Assembly (NCBI GenBank): GCA_046160625.1
Contig: JBJXGZ010000032.1
Location: 97,774-161,773 of the forward strand
Direction: 5' to 3'
From: M3007 sp046160625
Lineage (GTDB): Bacteria; Bacteroidota; Bacteroidia; Chitinophagales; Saprospiraceae
DNA length: 64,000 nt
The position numbers and the translations under genes are program-made. Below the pieces are notes generated by a model. That model worked only from the letters and a program-made list of their open reading frames with translations, ran no database searches and had not been told where the DNA came from. Shown in pieces: positions 1 through 8,720 of this stretch (the stretch's first letter is position 1; every line of letters starts with the position of its first letter).

Positions 1-99
1 CGCTATCGTTTGTTCTCGTTTGCTGAGGAAGAAGGCATGGTGAAATCTTCGGTGCTTGAAGGGCTGGAATTAGAGATTGGGGTAGTTTTTGGAGGCTGA
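1..99 (+). CDS. C-terminal tail of a possible Uma2-family nuclease (5' end outside window)
   Basis: A reading frame is open from base 1 to a TGA at 97-99 and gives a 32-residue tail reading RYRLFSFAEEEG, then SSVLEGLELEIGVVFGG. An aromatic-acidic stretch followed by a hydrophobic 'VL-G-L-LEI' end is typical of the C-terminus of Uma2 (DUF820) proteins of the PD-(D/E)XK nuclease superfamily, which are common and mobile in Bacteroidota. The catalytic part lies outside the window, so the family call rests on a short match and is an inference. The gene converges on the TonB-type receptor gene, with an inverted repeat between them. Confidence 0.45.
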   Translation, partial: RYRLFSFAEEEGMVKSSVLEGLELEIGVVFGG

Positions 100-100
100 T

Positions 101-250
101 AAATGTTCAATGTCCAACAAGGAATTTCCAATGTCCAAGTGTGTGAAGCGCTTGACAACTCACGGTAACCTCTTGACATTAGACAGCAACAAACCCCGGG
201 ATCAGCGCTTATATGGACATTGGAAATTTCTTGTTGGACATTGGACATTT
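101..250. repeat. Inverted repeat (hairpin A) between convergent genes
   Basis: The arms are 101-137 and 214-250, 37 nt each with two mismatches. The word CAATGTCCA occurs twice per arm in near-identical form. The loop contains AAGCGCTT-type complementary bits. The right arm overlaps the stop codon of the receptor gene (249-251). It probably acts as a bidirectional 3'-end structure, but there is no T-tract of the classical terminator kind. Confidence 0.7.
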
Positions 251-2681
251 ATTCCCCTCCTACTCGTCCTGCTTCCGTTTCCATCCCGGTATTCCGCTTC
301 CTCGATTTCACGTTGTCGTTCCCAAAACGATAGCCCAGGCTCAGGCTCACACGGCGGCTGTCCCAACGGCCACTGCCGTAAGAATACAAGCCGTTGAAAT
401 CGGAATAGCCGTCCCAGCCCGTTTCATAAAAAATATCATCGGCGCTGAGGCGAACGTTTAGTCGTTCGCGCAAAAATTTGCGCTGGAGGCCGAGGTTTAA
501 ACCCCAATTGGATTCGTACAAGAAAACGCCACCCCAGATACCGGGACCGGAATAGTAGCCTGAAATTTCGCCTTTAATGCCCAGCGGCAAATCGAAGGTG
601 TGCTGTTGGAAAATGTTGTAAGTGAATGCCTGCACATCCACGATGCCACCTTCACCATAATCAGCCTGGTTATCCTGGTGGGCGGCACTCGCATTGATGT
701 AGGCATTCCACCACTTGAAGATTTGCACTGGCACGCTGGCGTTGAAACTGATCACCGTTTGGTTAGCCAGATTGGCCCAACTAACGGATCCTGCCCGAGG
801 GTCAATGGAATCTGGCTCTATGAGACGGGTGATCTGATTGTCGGTGCGGCTGTAGGCCAGTTTAAAATTGTAGCGATGGGCAAGCGTGTAGCCCAATTCC
901 ATATTGTTCACGATTTCTGGTTTCAGAAAAGGGTTTCCTCTTTCAAAAGAAAGTTGGCTGATTTGATTATTGAATGGATTGAGCACATTGTAATCCGGGC
1001 GATTGATACGTCGGCCACCGTTCAGTGCGAGGCTGTGATTTGGGGCAACATCCCAGGTCAGCCCTGCATTCGGAAACCAATTGAGGTAGTTGAACAACAC
1101 AGGCGGCTCCTGCAATTCAGGCAAAAAGGCTTGCAGATCGCCACTTGCATCAGTCTGTTCGGCACGTAGACCTGCTGAAAACTTCCATTTTTTTCCCAGG
1201 TCGCGGGCATAGCTCAAATAGCCGGCATAGACCATTTCGTTGTATTTGAACAGGTTGGATTGTCGGTCATTTCGCGTGGGAGTGCCATTCATTTCATCAA
1301 AAACCAAAAAGGTATTGTCGGAAATCACCTGACTGAATTTGCTGCCTGCGCCCATTGTTCCGCCCCAAAGTTTATCTTCAAAATCCAGTTGAAACGTGAA
1401 GATGTCAATATCGCTCGGGGTGTCGAAGCTATTGATAATCTCGGTGAGCACGTCATCTTCCGCAGCATTGTAGTAACGGTTGGGTTGGTAACGGTTGTTG
1501 TCATTTTGGTATTTGCCGTAATCCAGATCCATGTTGAAGCTGCGGCCTTTGGTGTTGTCAAAGCGATAATTGAGGTTGTAAGTTTGTTGCTGGCGATGGT
1601 TGTTTTCGGTGGTATTGGCTACTAAGATACTGTCAATCAATGTGGGTGTATTTTCCTGAGCCAAAGTAATCCGATTGATGCCGCGACCAATGCGGTTATT
1701 GTTTGCACCACTGACCAGGAACCCAACGGTGTGATAATCCGCCAGGAAAAAATCAGCCCCTGCGCGATAATTGTAGTGATCCCAATCGTTGCGACGCCTG
1801 TTGTATTCCTCTTGTGCGATGCCGTTCAGGTAACTGATAACTTCTATGTTATTGAAACCCTTGCCATCACCTACCCCGGCATTACCGAAAGCATTGAAAC
1901 GCTTGTTGCGATAATTACCGCTTCCGTTTAAGTTGGCGCGGTGATAGCGGCCCTGGCTGTAGGTTGTGTTGACCGAACCGTTTGCGCCGAGGTTTTTGTC
2001 CCTTTTCAATCGAAGGTCAATAATGCCTGCGTTGCCCTCCGCCTCGTATTTCGCCCCGGGGTTGGTGATGATTTCGATGCGGTCAATTTGTTCGGCGGGA
2101 AGACTTTGAAGGTAATTGGTTAGGTCGTCGCCGGTTAATGGGAGGCGTTTGCCGTCCACGTACAGCAGTACTCCGGAGCGTCCTAACACGCTGATATTGT
2201 CGTTGTTATCAACCGTAACGCTGGGCGCTTTTCGCAACAAGGTGATGGCATCGGAACCTGTGCTGTTGATCGTGCCTTCCACATTGAAGACCGTGCGGTC
2301 GGGTTTGATTTCCACCATGACACGTGAAGCCGTGACCGTCACTTCTTCCAGGTTTATACCAGAGGCAGTCAGGGCCAGCACGCCCAAATCCAGGCGTTGA
2401 TTTTCCAGGAGTTGAATACCGGTTTGTTCCATATTGCCGAAGCCCACTGCATTGGCTTTCAGGAAATAGGTTCCGGCGCTTATGCCTTGTATATCGAAAA
2501 TGCCGGCTTCATCGCTCGTTCCGGCTTTGTAGAGATTGCCATCGGCAGCAGTGTACAGACCCAGACTGGCAAAGGCAATGGCTTCTCCGCCCTTGCTTTG
2601 CAATTGTCCGCGAATACTGGCCGTTTGGGCCGACAGGGAAAGGGTGGCGCTGAGCCACAGGAGGGTGCTTAATATTTTCAT
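249..2681 (-). CDS. TonB-dependent receptor-like outer-membrane beta-barrel protein
   Basis: This 810-residue protein starts with a Sec signal peptide (residues 1-19, ending LSLSAQ). A carboxypeptidase-regulatory-like beta-sandwich covers about residues 20-105 (SIRGQLQSKGGEAIAFASL onward). A plug-like domain follows at about 110-240 (VLLYVDGKRLPLTGDDL, IDRIEIITNPGAKYEAEG, AGIIDLRLKR). The rest is a long barrel rich in aromatic and Asn/Tyr-containing strands. This architecture is the OMP_b-brl_3 group of TonB receptors common in Bacteroidota, which import or bind ligands at the outer membrane. The substrate cannot be told, and no SusD partner is adjacent. The C-terminus (GMETEAGRVGGE) extends past the expected final strand and runs into hairpin A. 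Confidence 0.88.
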   Translation of the reverse strand: MKILSTLLWLSATLSLSAQTASIRGQLQSKGGEAIAFASLGLYTAADGNLYKAGTSDEAGIFDIQGISAGTYFLKANAVGFGNMEQTGIQLLENQRLDLGVLALTASGINLEEVTVTASRVMVEIKPDRTVFNVEGTINSTGSDAITLLRKAPSVTVDNNDNISVLGRSGVLLYVDGKRLPLTGDDLTNYLQSLPAEQIDRIEIITNPGAKYEAEGNAGIIDLRLKRDKNLGANGSVNTTYSQGRYHRANLNGSGNYRNKRFNAFGNAGVGDGKGFNNIEVISYLNGIAQEEYNRRRNDWDHYNYRAGADFFLADYHTVGFLVSGANNNRIGRGINRITLAQENTPTLIDSILVANTTENNHRQQQTYNLNYRFDNTKGRSFNMDLDYGKYQNDNNRYQPNRYYNAAEDDVLTEIINSFDTPSDIDIFTFQLDFEDKLWGGTMGAGSKFSQVISDNTFLVFDEMNGTPTRNDRQSNLFKYNEMVYAGYLSYARDLGKKWKFSAGLRAEQTDASGDLQAFLPELQEPPVLFNYLNWFPNAGLTWDVAPNHSLALNGGRRINRPDYNVLNPFNNQISQLSFERGNPFLKPEIVNNMELGYTLAHRYNFKLAYSRTDNQITRLIEPDSIDPRAGSVSWANLANQTVISFNASVPVQIFKWWNAYINASAAHQDNQADYGEGGIVDVQAFTYNIFQQHTFDLPLGIKGEISGYYSGPGIWGGVFLYESNWGLNLGLQRKFLRERLNVRLSADDIFYETGWDGYSDFNGLYSYGSGRWDSRRVSLSLGYRFGNDNVKSRKRNTGMETEAGRVGGE

Positions 2682-2859
2682 GCTTAAAATTTTGCGCTGT
2701 AGAATATGCCGGAAGCGGACAGCAAAGTGGGCGGATGGTTGCGGGTGGGAGGAGGTTTTTCGACAAAAAGCTAGGGATTGCTATCTACAATACCGGAATG
2801 TCGGAGTTTGTGCGAGCCATTGAGATGATAAGGGACTTCGGTAACTGAGGCGAAATATT

Positions 2860-2867
2860 TACCTTTG
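2860..2867 (+). promoter_or_regulatory. Bacteroidota -7 promoter box for the PIN toxin-antitoxin operon
   Basis: TACCTTTG matches the Bacteroidota sigma-ABfr -7 consensus TAnnTTTG and lies 14 nt before the antitoxin ATG at 2882, which would give a very short leader. No clear -33 TTG was seen at the right distance. Confidence 0.5.
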
Positions 2868-2881
2868 TAAAAAAGATTGTT

Positions 2882-3103
2882 ATGTCCACAGCAACTGCAA
2901 CATCCGAACGCATCATCCTAACGGTTGACAAATCCAAGAAAAAGGCATTTGTTGCCATGCTCAAGTTGTTCGATTTCGTCCGAGTTGAAACACCCGAAGA
3001 TGTTTTGGATCGATTTATCCAACGCGCTCCGAAAAACGTGCCTTTGACCGAAGTAGATATTTTGAACGAGGTAATGGAACATCGTTATGGCACTGCCCAA
3101 TAA
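2882..3103 (+). CDS. Putative antitoxin of a PIN-type toxin-antitoxin pair
   Basis: This 73-residue basic-to-acidic protein lies directly upstream of a PIN-domain toxin gene, with 3 nt between stop and start, which is the usual antitoxin-toxin order. It starts MSTATATSERIILTVDKSKK and ends with a predicted helical segment (DILNEVMEHRYGTAQ). No recognisable DNA-binding motif such as ribbon-helix-helix is certain, so the role rests mainly on size and position. If it works as in type II pairs, it would bind the toxin and repress the shared promoter. The start ATG is preceded by a Bacteroidota-type -7 box. Confidence 0.6.
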   Translation: MSTATATSERIILTVDKSKKKAFVAMLKLFDFVRVETPEDVLDRFIQRAPKNVPLTEVDILNEVMEHRYGTAQ

Positions 3104-3106
3104 GCT

Positions 3107-3517
3107 ATGCGGATAATTATTGATGTCAATTTATGGGTCAGTTTTGGCATGGGTAAAAGCCTCGACCGACTGCGCTTGGTGCTTCCTCATCCTGAAGTTG
3201 AATTATTTGCAAGCGACGATATCAATCGGGAAATAGTGGATGTAGTTAAACGCCCACGCTTGAAGAAATATCTTAAACCTGACCGAGTAAAGGAGATTTT
3301 TGAACTCCTATCCCAATTTGCTTATTATGTGCGACCAATTGGCGAGGGCAATGCCGATTTTAAGGATGCAAAAGACAATTATCTGCTCAATTTGGCAGCC
3401 GAGGTCAATGCCGATTTCTTGGTTACGGGCGATAAACCGATGCTTAAATTGGGGCAATATCAACAAACTCGCATCATCTCTTTTGCCGACTTATTAGTGC
3501 TTTTAGAGATTGAATGA
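3107..3517 (+). CDS. PIN-domain ribonuclease toxin
   Basis: This 136-residue protein is the length of a single PIN domain. It opens with the PIN signature RIIIDVNLWVS (Asp6), has a second acidic site in DDINREIVD (about Glu42), and ends with DAKDNYLLNLA (Asp87/Asp90) and LVTGDKPML (Asp109). These acidic residues bind Mg2+ in PIN nucleases. It resembles the 'toxin component, PIN family' of type II toxin-antitoxin systems, which cleave RNA. It is co-transcribed with the small upstream gene and followed 39 nt later by the LRR-Roc-TIR gene. Its target RNA cannot be told from sequence. Confidence 0.8.
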   Translation: MRIIIDVNLWVSFGMGKSLDRLRLVLPHPEVELFASDDINREIVDVVKRPRLKKYLKPDRVKEIFELLSQFAYYVRPIGEGNADFKDAKDNYLLNLAAEVNADFLVTGDKPMLKLGQYQQTRIISFADLLVLLEIE

Positions 3518-3556
3518 TTTCTGTTTTCCCGTGTCACCTATCCTAACTCTAAAATC

Positions 3557-6500
3557 ATGTCCGAACTCGCCCTCCGAATCATCCGCGAAAATATTAAAAA
3601 ACACGAACGCGGCGAAGATGCCACCACCCTCGACTTGGGTAGCTGCGGCCTCACTGAAGTGCTAGAGGAGATTTTAGTTTGTGTTTGGGTAGAAGATTTG
3701 AATTTTGCGAGAAGGTGGTCCGATTGGGACGGTAAGGTATGGCAAGAAAGAAAAACCCAAAATACCGGGGAACTCAATAATATCTCCCAGTTACCCGCAT
3801 CATTTTCTCGCTTGAAAAACCTGAAAAAATTGCAAGTTTGTGGCCATGAAAACCAAAAATTCGACCTTTCTGACTTGTCAATAATCTCTGAACTGTCAAA
3901 TTTACAAGAACTTGGTTTTTGGCGAACTATGGTATCAGACCTTTCGCCATTGTTGAGATTATTGAATTTGCAAATACTTTCCTACTCCTCAACTCAGGTT
4001 TCCGATTTGTCTCCGCTCGCTGGCTTGACCAGTTTACAAATACTTTCCTACTCCTCAACTCAGGTTTCCGATTTGTCCCCCCTCGCTGGATTGACCGGTT
4101 TGCAAATACTTGATTGCGCTGAAACGCAGGTTTCCGATTTAGCCCCGTTGGCGGGCTTGACCAATTTGCAACAACTTTATTTTGACGAGACGCAGGTTTC
4201 CGATTTGTCCCCGCTCGCAGGCTTAACCAGTTTGCAAAAACTTAACTGCTCTAAAACGCAGATTGCCGATTTGTCCCCACTCGGAGGCTTGATCAGTTTA
4301 CAAATGCTCTCCTGCTATAAGACGCAGATCGTTGACCTCATCCCGCTCATTGGATTGGCCAATTTACAAGAACTTTACTTCTCCGGAACGCAAGTCGCCA
4401 ATTTGTCCCCGCTCACTGGCTTGACCAATTTGCAAAAACTTAACTGCGACTCCACCCAGGTTGCGGATTTGTCCGCTCTCGTAGGCTTGACTAATTTGCA
4501 AGAACTTTCCTGCGACTCCACCCAGGTCACTGATTTGTCCGCTCTCGTAGGCTTGACTAATTTGCAAGAACTTTCCTGCGACTCCACCCAGGTTGCGGAT
4601 CTTGCTCCGCTCGCAGGCTTGACCAATTTGCAAGAACTTTCCTGCGATTCCACGCAGGTCACCGATTTGTCACCCCTCCTAAGTTTGTCCAATTTGCAAA
4701 GATTTGATTGCCGAGGAACGCAGGTCGCCGATTTGTCACCCCTCGCGGGCTTGACCAATTTGCAAGAACTATATTGTTTCTCCACGCAGGTCGCTGATTT
4801 GTCCGCTCTCGTAGGCTTGACCAATTTGCAAAAACTTTCCTGCTCCTTTACACAAGTCGCCGATTTGTCCCCACTCGCCGGGATGACCAATTTGCAACTA
4901 CTTTCCTGTCCCTCCACCCAGGTCGCTGATTTGTCCCCGATTTTGTTTTTGATTGAAAAAAATGTGCCTGTCAAATGGCAAAATTGGTCGGACGCTCATG
5001 AAGAGGACAATAGCTTTTCCGAGAAACCAGTGATTTTGGTCAAAGGCTGCCCCCTAACCAACCCACCAGTCGAAGTGGCCAAACAAGGCAACGAAGCCAT
5101 CCTCCGCTATTTCGAAGAAAAAGCCCGCCTCGAAACAACACACGGCATCCAAGCCGTCAACATAAAAGTCCGCGAAGCGAAAGTCCTGCTCGTGGGTCAA
5201 GGCAAATCCGGCAAAACCAGCCTCCGCTATAAGCTCGAAAACCCCGAAGCCGCTTTACCCGAGCCCGGCGACACAACACGCGGCATCGAAATCACGCGGC
5301 TCAATGAAAAAATGCCGCACACCGGCGAAGCCCTGCGCCTCAACCTCTGGGATTTTGGCGGGCAGGACGTGCAGCATTACGCGCACCAGTTTTTCCTGAC
5401 AGGCAGTTCGTTATACGCGCTCGTGACCAACGAACGGATTCAGGACAACGTCCACCTGCCCTATTGGTTGAATATCATCGAAATGTTGGGCAAAAAAAGC
5501 CCCGTTATTCTCATCCAAAACAAGGACGGTGGACATTGCCAAGCCTTGAAGGATGAGGCGGCCATCCGAGCACGGTTCGGGAATGTCCACAACCGGGTGT
5601 TTCAATCTGATTTCTCGCAGGCGAAATCGGAGCCAGAATTCGCCTTGCTGCGGAACAAGATTGTGGAACTCGCCTCCGAATTGCCACACATCGAACGGGA
5701 ATACCTCAGCTCGTTCAACGATCTGCGGCAAAAACTCGAGGCCGAAGCCGACCGAGAAACGCACTACTTGGTCTGGGGCGATTACCTGAAACTGATGCCC
5801 GAACTCGGTGCGGATTTGATGCGGGATTACGCCAATGCGCTTACCTTTTTGGGCGTTTGCCAATATTTCCCCGAGGACGCCATGCTCCGGGAATATGTTT
5901 TTCTGCGCCCGAAATGGTTGATTGACGCACTGTTCGAATTGTTGTTGCACCCAAGCCTTGACGACACACGGGGGCTTTTTTCCGAAAACAATACCCTCGA
6001 AATCTGGAAAGGCGCGGAATATGACGGGATGCACGGTCTCTTGGTGCGCATGATGAAACAGTTTGAATTGTGCTACCGTGTGGATGGCGACGAGGAAAAG
6101 TTCATCGTCCCGCAACGGCTGCCCGGTGAAAAGAACGCCTACGGCTGGGACCCGAAAGACAACACGCCCGTGCAATATCGCTACAAGTTCATGCCGAAAG
6201 GCATCCTCACGCGCTTGATTTGCCGCCTGCACACGCGCATCGAAAAAGACACACTGCTCGGCCAACGGGTTTGGAACGATGCCGTGATTTTCACGCTGCC
6301 CAACGGGAAAGGGCGCGTTTTCGCCCGTGAAGTCTATAGCGAAAATATCATCGAACTGCGGGCGATTGGCGAAAAACACGATGAAATACTCAACCAAGTC
6401 ATCCAAACAATGGACGACATCAACCGCGACATTTCAGAGAAGTATGACAATTTGCAATGGGAAAAAATGGTGCCCTGCCCTTGCGAGGAGTGTGCGGGAA

Positions 6501-7213
6501 AGGAGAGCGGAGAACGGTTTTTCTTCAAATTCAACGTGCTGGAAAAAGCGATAGACAAGCGCATCCCCGGGCTGCTATGTGACAATTCCATGGAGACGAT
6601 TCCGATTGACGAGATTTTCGGCAAGTCGGGCGTGAAAAAACCGATAACCCGGCGGAGGGAAATGGGGCGTTTTGGCGGGAAAGGAAAAATGCAGCAAGGC
6701 AGTGATTTTGGTCAATCGGATTTTGGAGCAATGTCAAGACCTGCTGCACTAAAAATTTTCATTTCTTATTCTAAACATGATCGGGACGATTTTCTGATCC
6801 CCATGACGCGCTACCTAAAACCGTTGATGCTTGGCGGGTTACTCGAAACTTGGGACGACAGCCAAATCCTGCCCGGCGAGGAATGGGATGAAAAAATCAA
6901 ATCTGAAATTGAAAAAGCAGATGTTATTTTTCTGCTTGTCAGCACCAATTCTTTGAACACGGAATATATCTGGAACGTCGAAATTGAGGCAGCCATGCGA
7001 AGACACGAAGCAGGTTCTGCGCGCGTTATTCCTATTATTCTATCCAAATGTCTTTGGACAGAAAAAGATCAAGGTGGTGAATCAATTTTCCCTCCTGCAA
7101 AACTGAACGCGCTGCCTGCCAAAGGCAAACCAATCGATGAATGGGAGCGTGAAAATCATGCTTGGGATGCAGTTGCCGAAGGCGTGAAAGCCATTTTGAA
7201 AGAATTGAATTGA
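3557..7213 (+). CDS. LRR-Roc-COR-TIR protein (bacterial Roco GTPase with TIR effector)
   Basis: This 1218-residue cytoplasmic protein has four parts. (1) An N-terminal cap is followed by sixteen 22-residue leucine-rich repeats (residues about 116-467). (2) A Roc GTPase domain carries P-loop VGQGKSGKTS (about 546-555), switch DFGGQ (about 599-603) and NKDG (655-658). (3) A COR dimerisation domain covers about 700-900 (FPEDAMLREYVFLRPKWLID). (4) A C-terminal TIR domain runs from about 1065 (ALKIFISYSKHDRDDF), with W1139 and E1142 in YIWNVE at the position of the catalytic Glu of TIR NADases. Roco proteins are GTP-regulated dimers and bacterial TIR domains often cleave NAD+. Together they suggest an NLR-like sensor in which LRR binding triggers the TIR through the GTPase. 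That role, and any antiphage function, is an inference. It sits next to a PIN toxin pair. Confidence 0.92.
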   Translation: MSELALRIIRENIKKHERGEDATTLDLGSCGLTEVLEEILVCVWVEDLNFARRWSDWDGKVWQERKTQNTGELNNISQLPASFSRLKNLKKLQVCGHENQKFDLSDLSIISELSNLQELGFWRTMVSDLSPLLRLLNLQILSYSSTQVSDLSPLAGLTSLQILSYSSTQVSDLSPLAGLTGLQILDCAETQVSDLAPLAGLTNLQQLYFDETQVSDLSPLAGLTSLQKLNCSKTQIADLSPLGGLISLQMLSCYKTQIVDLIPLIGLANLQELYFSGTQVANLSPLTGLTNLQKLNCDSTQVADLSALVGLTNLQELSCDSTQVTDLSALVGLTNLQELSCDSTQVADLAPLAGLTNLQELSCDSTQVTDLSPLLSLSNLQRFDCRGTQVADLSPLAGLTNLQELYCFSTQVADLSALVGLTNLQKLSCSFTQVADLSPLAGMTNLQLLSCPSTQVADLSPILFLIEKNVPVKWQNWSDAHEEDNSFSEKPVILVKGCPLTNPPVEVAKQGNEAILRYFEEKARLETTHGIQAVNIKVREAKVLLVGQGKSGKTSLRYKLENPEAALPEPGDTTRGIEITRLNEKMPHTGEALRLNLWDFGGQDVQHYAHQFFLTGSSLYALVTNERIQDNVHLPYWLNIIEMLGKKSPVILIQNKDGGHCQALKDEAAIRARFGNVHNRVFQSDFSQAKSEPEFALLRNKIVELASELPHIEREYLSSFNDLRQKLEAEADRETHYLVWGDYLKLMPELGADLMRDYANALTFLGVCQYFPEDAMLREYVFLRPKWLIDALFELLLHPSLDDTRGLFSENNTLEIWKGAEYDGMHGLLVRMMKQFELCYRVDGDEEKFIVPQRLPGEKNAYGWDPKDNTPVQYRYKFMPKGILTRLICRLHTRIEKDTLLGQRVWNDAVIFTLPNGKGRVFAREVYSENIIELRAIGEKHDEILNQVIQTMDDINRDISEKYDNLQWEKMVPCPCEECAGKESGERFFFKFNVLEKAIDKRIPGLLCDNSMETIPIDEIFGKSGVKKPITRRREMGRFGGKGKMQQGSDFGQSDFGAMSRPAALKIFISYSKHDRDDFLIPMTRYLKPLMLGGLLETWDDSQILPGEEWDEKIKSEIEKADVIFLLVSTNSLNTEYIWNVEIEAAMRRHEAGSARVIPIILSKCLWTEKDQGGESIFPPAKLNALPAKGKPIDEWERENHAWDAVAEGVKAILKELN
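3902..4957 (+). repeat. Sixteen tandem 66-bp units encoding the leucine-rich repeats
   Basis: Each unit encodes LQ-L----TQV-DLSPL-GLTN. Many units are nearly identical in DNA as well as protein, especially units 9-12, where AACTTTCCTGCGACTCCAC recurs. The variable residues are those just after 'LQ-L', on the expected ligand-facing strand. This DNA similarity would allow copy-number change by slippage or recombination. Confidence 0.85.
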
Positions 7214-7240
7214 TTGGGTTGCACCTTAATTTTACTTTGA

Positions 7241-7404
7241 CACTTTAGCCGCGTAGCGGCCTAACGTCGGTAGTAATCGCAACCAACCAATCCTGAGGAG
7301 GTGCAGCGCACCGGAACATTTTGCCAAGTGTTCCGGTGCGCTGCACCTTATTCGCCATTCTTTGATTATTTCTACCGACGTTAGGCCGCTACGCGGCTAA
7401 AGTG
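7241..7404. repeat. Nested inverted repeat (hairpin B) between convergent genes
   Basis: The outer arms 7241-7273 and 7372-7404 are 33 nt and perfect. Inside them a second pair, 7299-7318 and 7329-7348, forms a perfect 20-bp stem around GGTGCAGCGCACC. The structure fills the gap between the Roco-TIR gene and the GH130-like gene, which converge on it. There is no T-tract. Confidence 0.85.
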
Positions 7405-7438
7405 CCAGAGTAGGATCAAATCGACTCGCTACAAATTT

Positions 7439-8518
7439 TCACTCCCTCATCTCCGCCACCGCAATCTTATCACCCCCCGCCCCATAATACAGCATCCACC
7501 TCCCATTCAGCCACACCATGCCATTGAGGAAACAGACATTTGCGACCAGGCCTTCCCGTTCATAATCGCGATCAGCCGTGAGCAGGTATTTGTCTGAACG
7601 AGCCAGAAGTTTCCAGGGGTCTTTGGCTGAAAAAAAAGCCTGCCCCACAGAATACGCATCTGCGCCGAGTGTTTTGTCGCCGCTGCTCGCACTGTTGGCG
7701 CTGTTGTAGAGTAATACAATACCTCCCTTGCGCAAAAGCGCAAAAGGCCCTGGTTCTACAGTGCGGCTGTCGAAAAAACTGGAGCGAGGCATCATCACGC
7801 GGGCGGGGTTTCCTTTGTTGTCCTCCATGGGGCGCCAGGACACGAGGTCATCCGATGTAGCCATGAAAAGGTCGGTGTCGCCCCAGTACATCCAGTATTT
7901 TCCGTTTATCTTTTTAGCGATGATTTGGTTGCCATCGCGCTCGCAAACAATGGCGCCGGATTTTAACCAGAAGTCGCGGTATTTGCGGTCGGTGAACAGC
8001 ACACCGTGTTTTTCCCAATGCGTCAGGTCACGTGAGCTGGCAAGGCAGAGCCGGGCGACCTTTTTGTCGTAGGCGGTGTAGGTCATCACATACAGTCCGT
8101 CGTCGCGGCGCACAATTCGTGGGTCCTCACAACCACCTTCCCATTCGTACTCTTTCATGGTGTCGTGGTCGGGAGCCAATACTGGCGAAGGGTTTTTGCG
8201 AAATTCTGTGCCATTGCGACTGTTTGCGATTCCAATGCGGGAAGTGCCGTATTCGTCTTGTGCCCGGTAAAGCATCCACACGCGGCTGTCCTTTATCACT
8301 GCCGCGGGGTTAAACACAGCCTTCTCCTCCCAGTCTACCCGTTTTTTTCGAATGGGGCAGACGTAATCAGGACGAGAATCCGGCTCCATCAAGGGGTTGT
8401 GCTCATCGAGCCGCTCGATGGATTTGAACATCCATGCATTGCCTTTCAGGGCTTTTTGGCTGCCCGAACAGGCCAGTAAAAAGGAAATCAGGAAGAATAG
8501 ACAGATCGGTTTTTTCAT
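7439..8518 (-). CDS. GH130-like glycosidase/phosphorylase lipoprotein
   Basis: This 359-residue protein begins with a lipoprotein signal (lipobox LLAC, Cys17) and then has the five-bladed beta-propeller pattern of glycoside hydrolase clan F/GH130: VFNPAAVIKDSRVWMLYRAQ, SRIGIANSRNGTEF, GGCEDPRIVRRDDGLYVMTY and DLTHWEKHG. GH130 members are beta-mannoside phosphorylases or beta-1,2-mannosidases, and the EDPR motif sits in the active-site channel. Which of the two reactions applies cannot be told. GH43 is the alternative family. It stands alone, facing hairpins at both ends, and probably acts in the periplasm on mannosides. Confidence 0.78.
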   Translation of the reverse strand: MKKPICLFFLISFLLACSGSQKALKGNAWMFKSIERLDEHNPLMEPDSRPDYVCPIRKKRVDWEEKAVFNPAAVIKDSRVWMLYRAQDEYGTSRIGIANSRNGTEFRKNPSPVLAPDHDTMKEYEWEGGCEDPRIVRRDDGLYVMTYTAYDKKVARLCLASSRDLTHWEKHGVLFTDRKYRDFWLKSGAIVCERDGNQIIAKKINGKYWMYWGDTDLFMATSDDLVSWRPMEDNKGNPARVMMPRSSFFDSRTVEPGPFALLRKGGIVLLYNSANSASSGDKTLGADAYSVGQAFFSAKDPWKLLARSDKYLLTADRDYEREGLVANVCFLNGMVWLNGRWMLYYGAGGDKIAVAEMRE

Positions 8519-8559
8519 TATTGTGACCTTGATTTTAGAAGCGATTTTGCCGGTATTAT

Positions 8560-8642
8560 TTTTTTGAAAGGATTTACAGGATCAACAGGATTGCGCACCG
8601 AAAAATCAAAATCCTGTTGATCCTGTAAATCCTGTCAAAAAA
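8560..8642. repeat. CAGGAT-family inverted repeat (hairpin C)
   Basis: The arms 8560-8592 and 8610-8642 (33 nt, one mismatch) are built from the words ACAGGATTTACAGGAT and CAACAGGAT. Relatives of this element lie at 23297-23430, 42894-42988 and 54129-54201. It lies between two genes on the same (-) strand. At the variable position, C8583 pairs with G8619. Confidence 0.85.
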
Positions 8643-8720
8643 TAGCCCTTGTCCGAAATTCGACGCTCATTTGCAGGCAAACATAAGAAGAATTTTGTGT
8701 GAAATCAAGGTGCACAGGGC

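Noticed and set aside
3902..4957. Regular 66-bp repeats that might be a CRISPR array or satellite
   Set aside because: The units are contiguous without spacers and keep one open frame with a leucine-rich-repeat pattern, so they are coding.
4364..4974. Minus-strand open frames of 89 and 199 residues across the LRR region
   Set aside because: They are antisense reflections of the repeats, with compositional bias and no start signals.
5411..6406. Minus-strand open frame of 331 residues inside the Roco gene
   Set aside because: It lies fully antisense to a conserved GTPase/COR region and has no recognisable domain.
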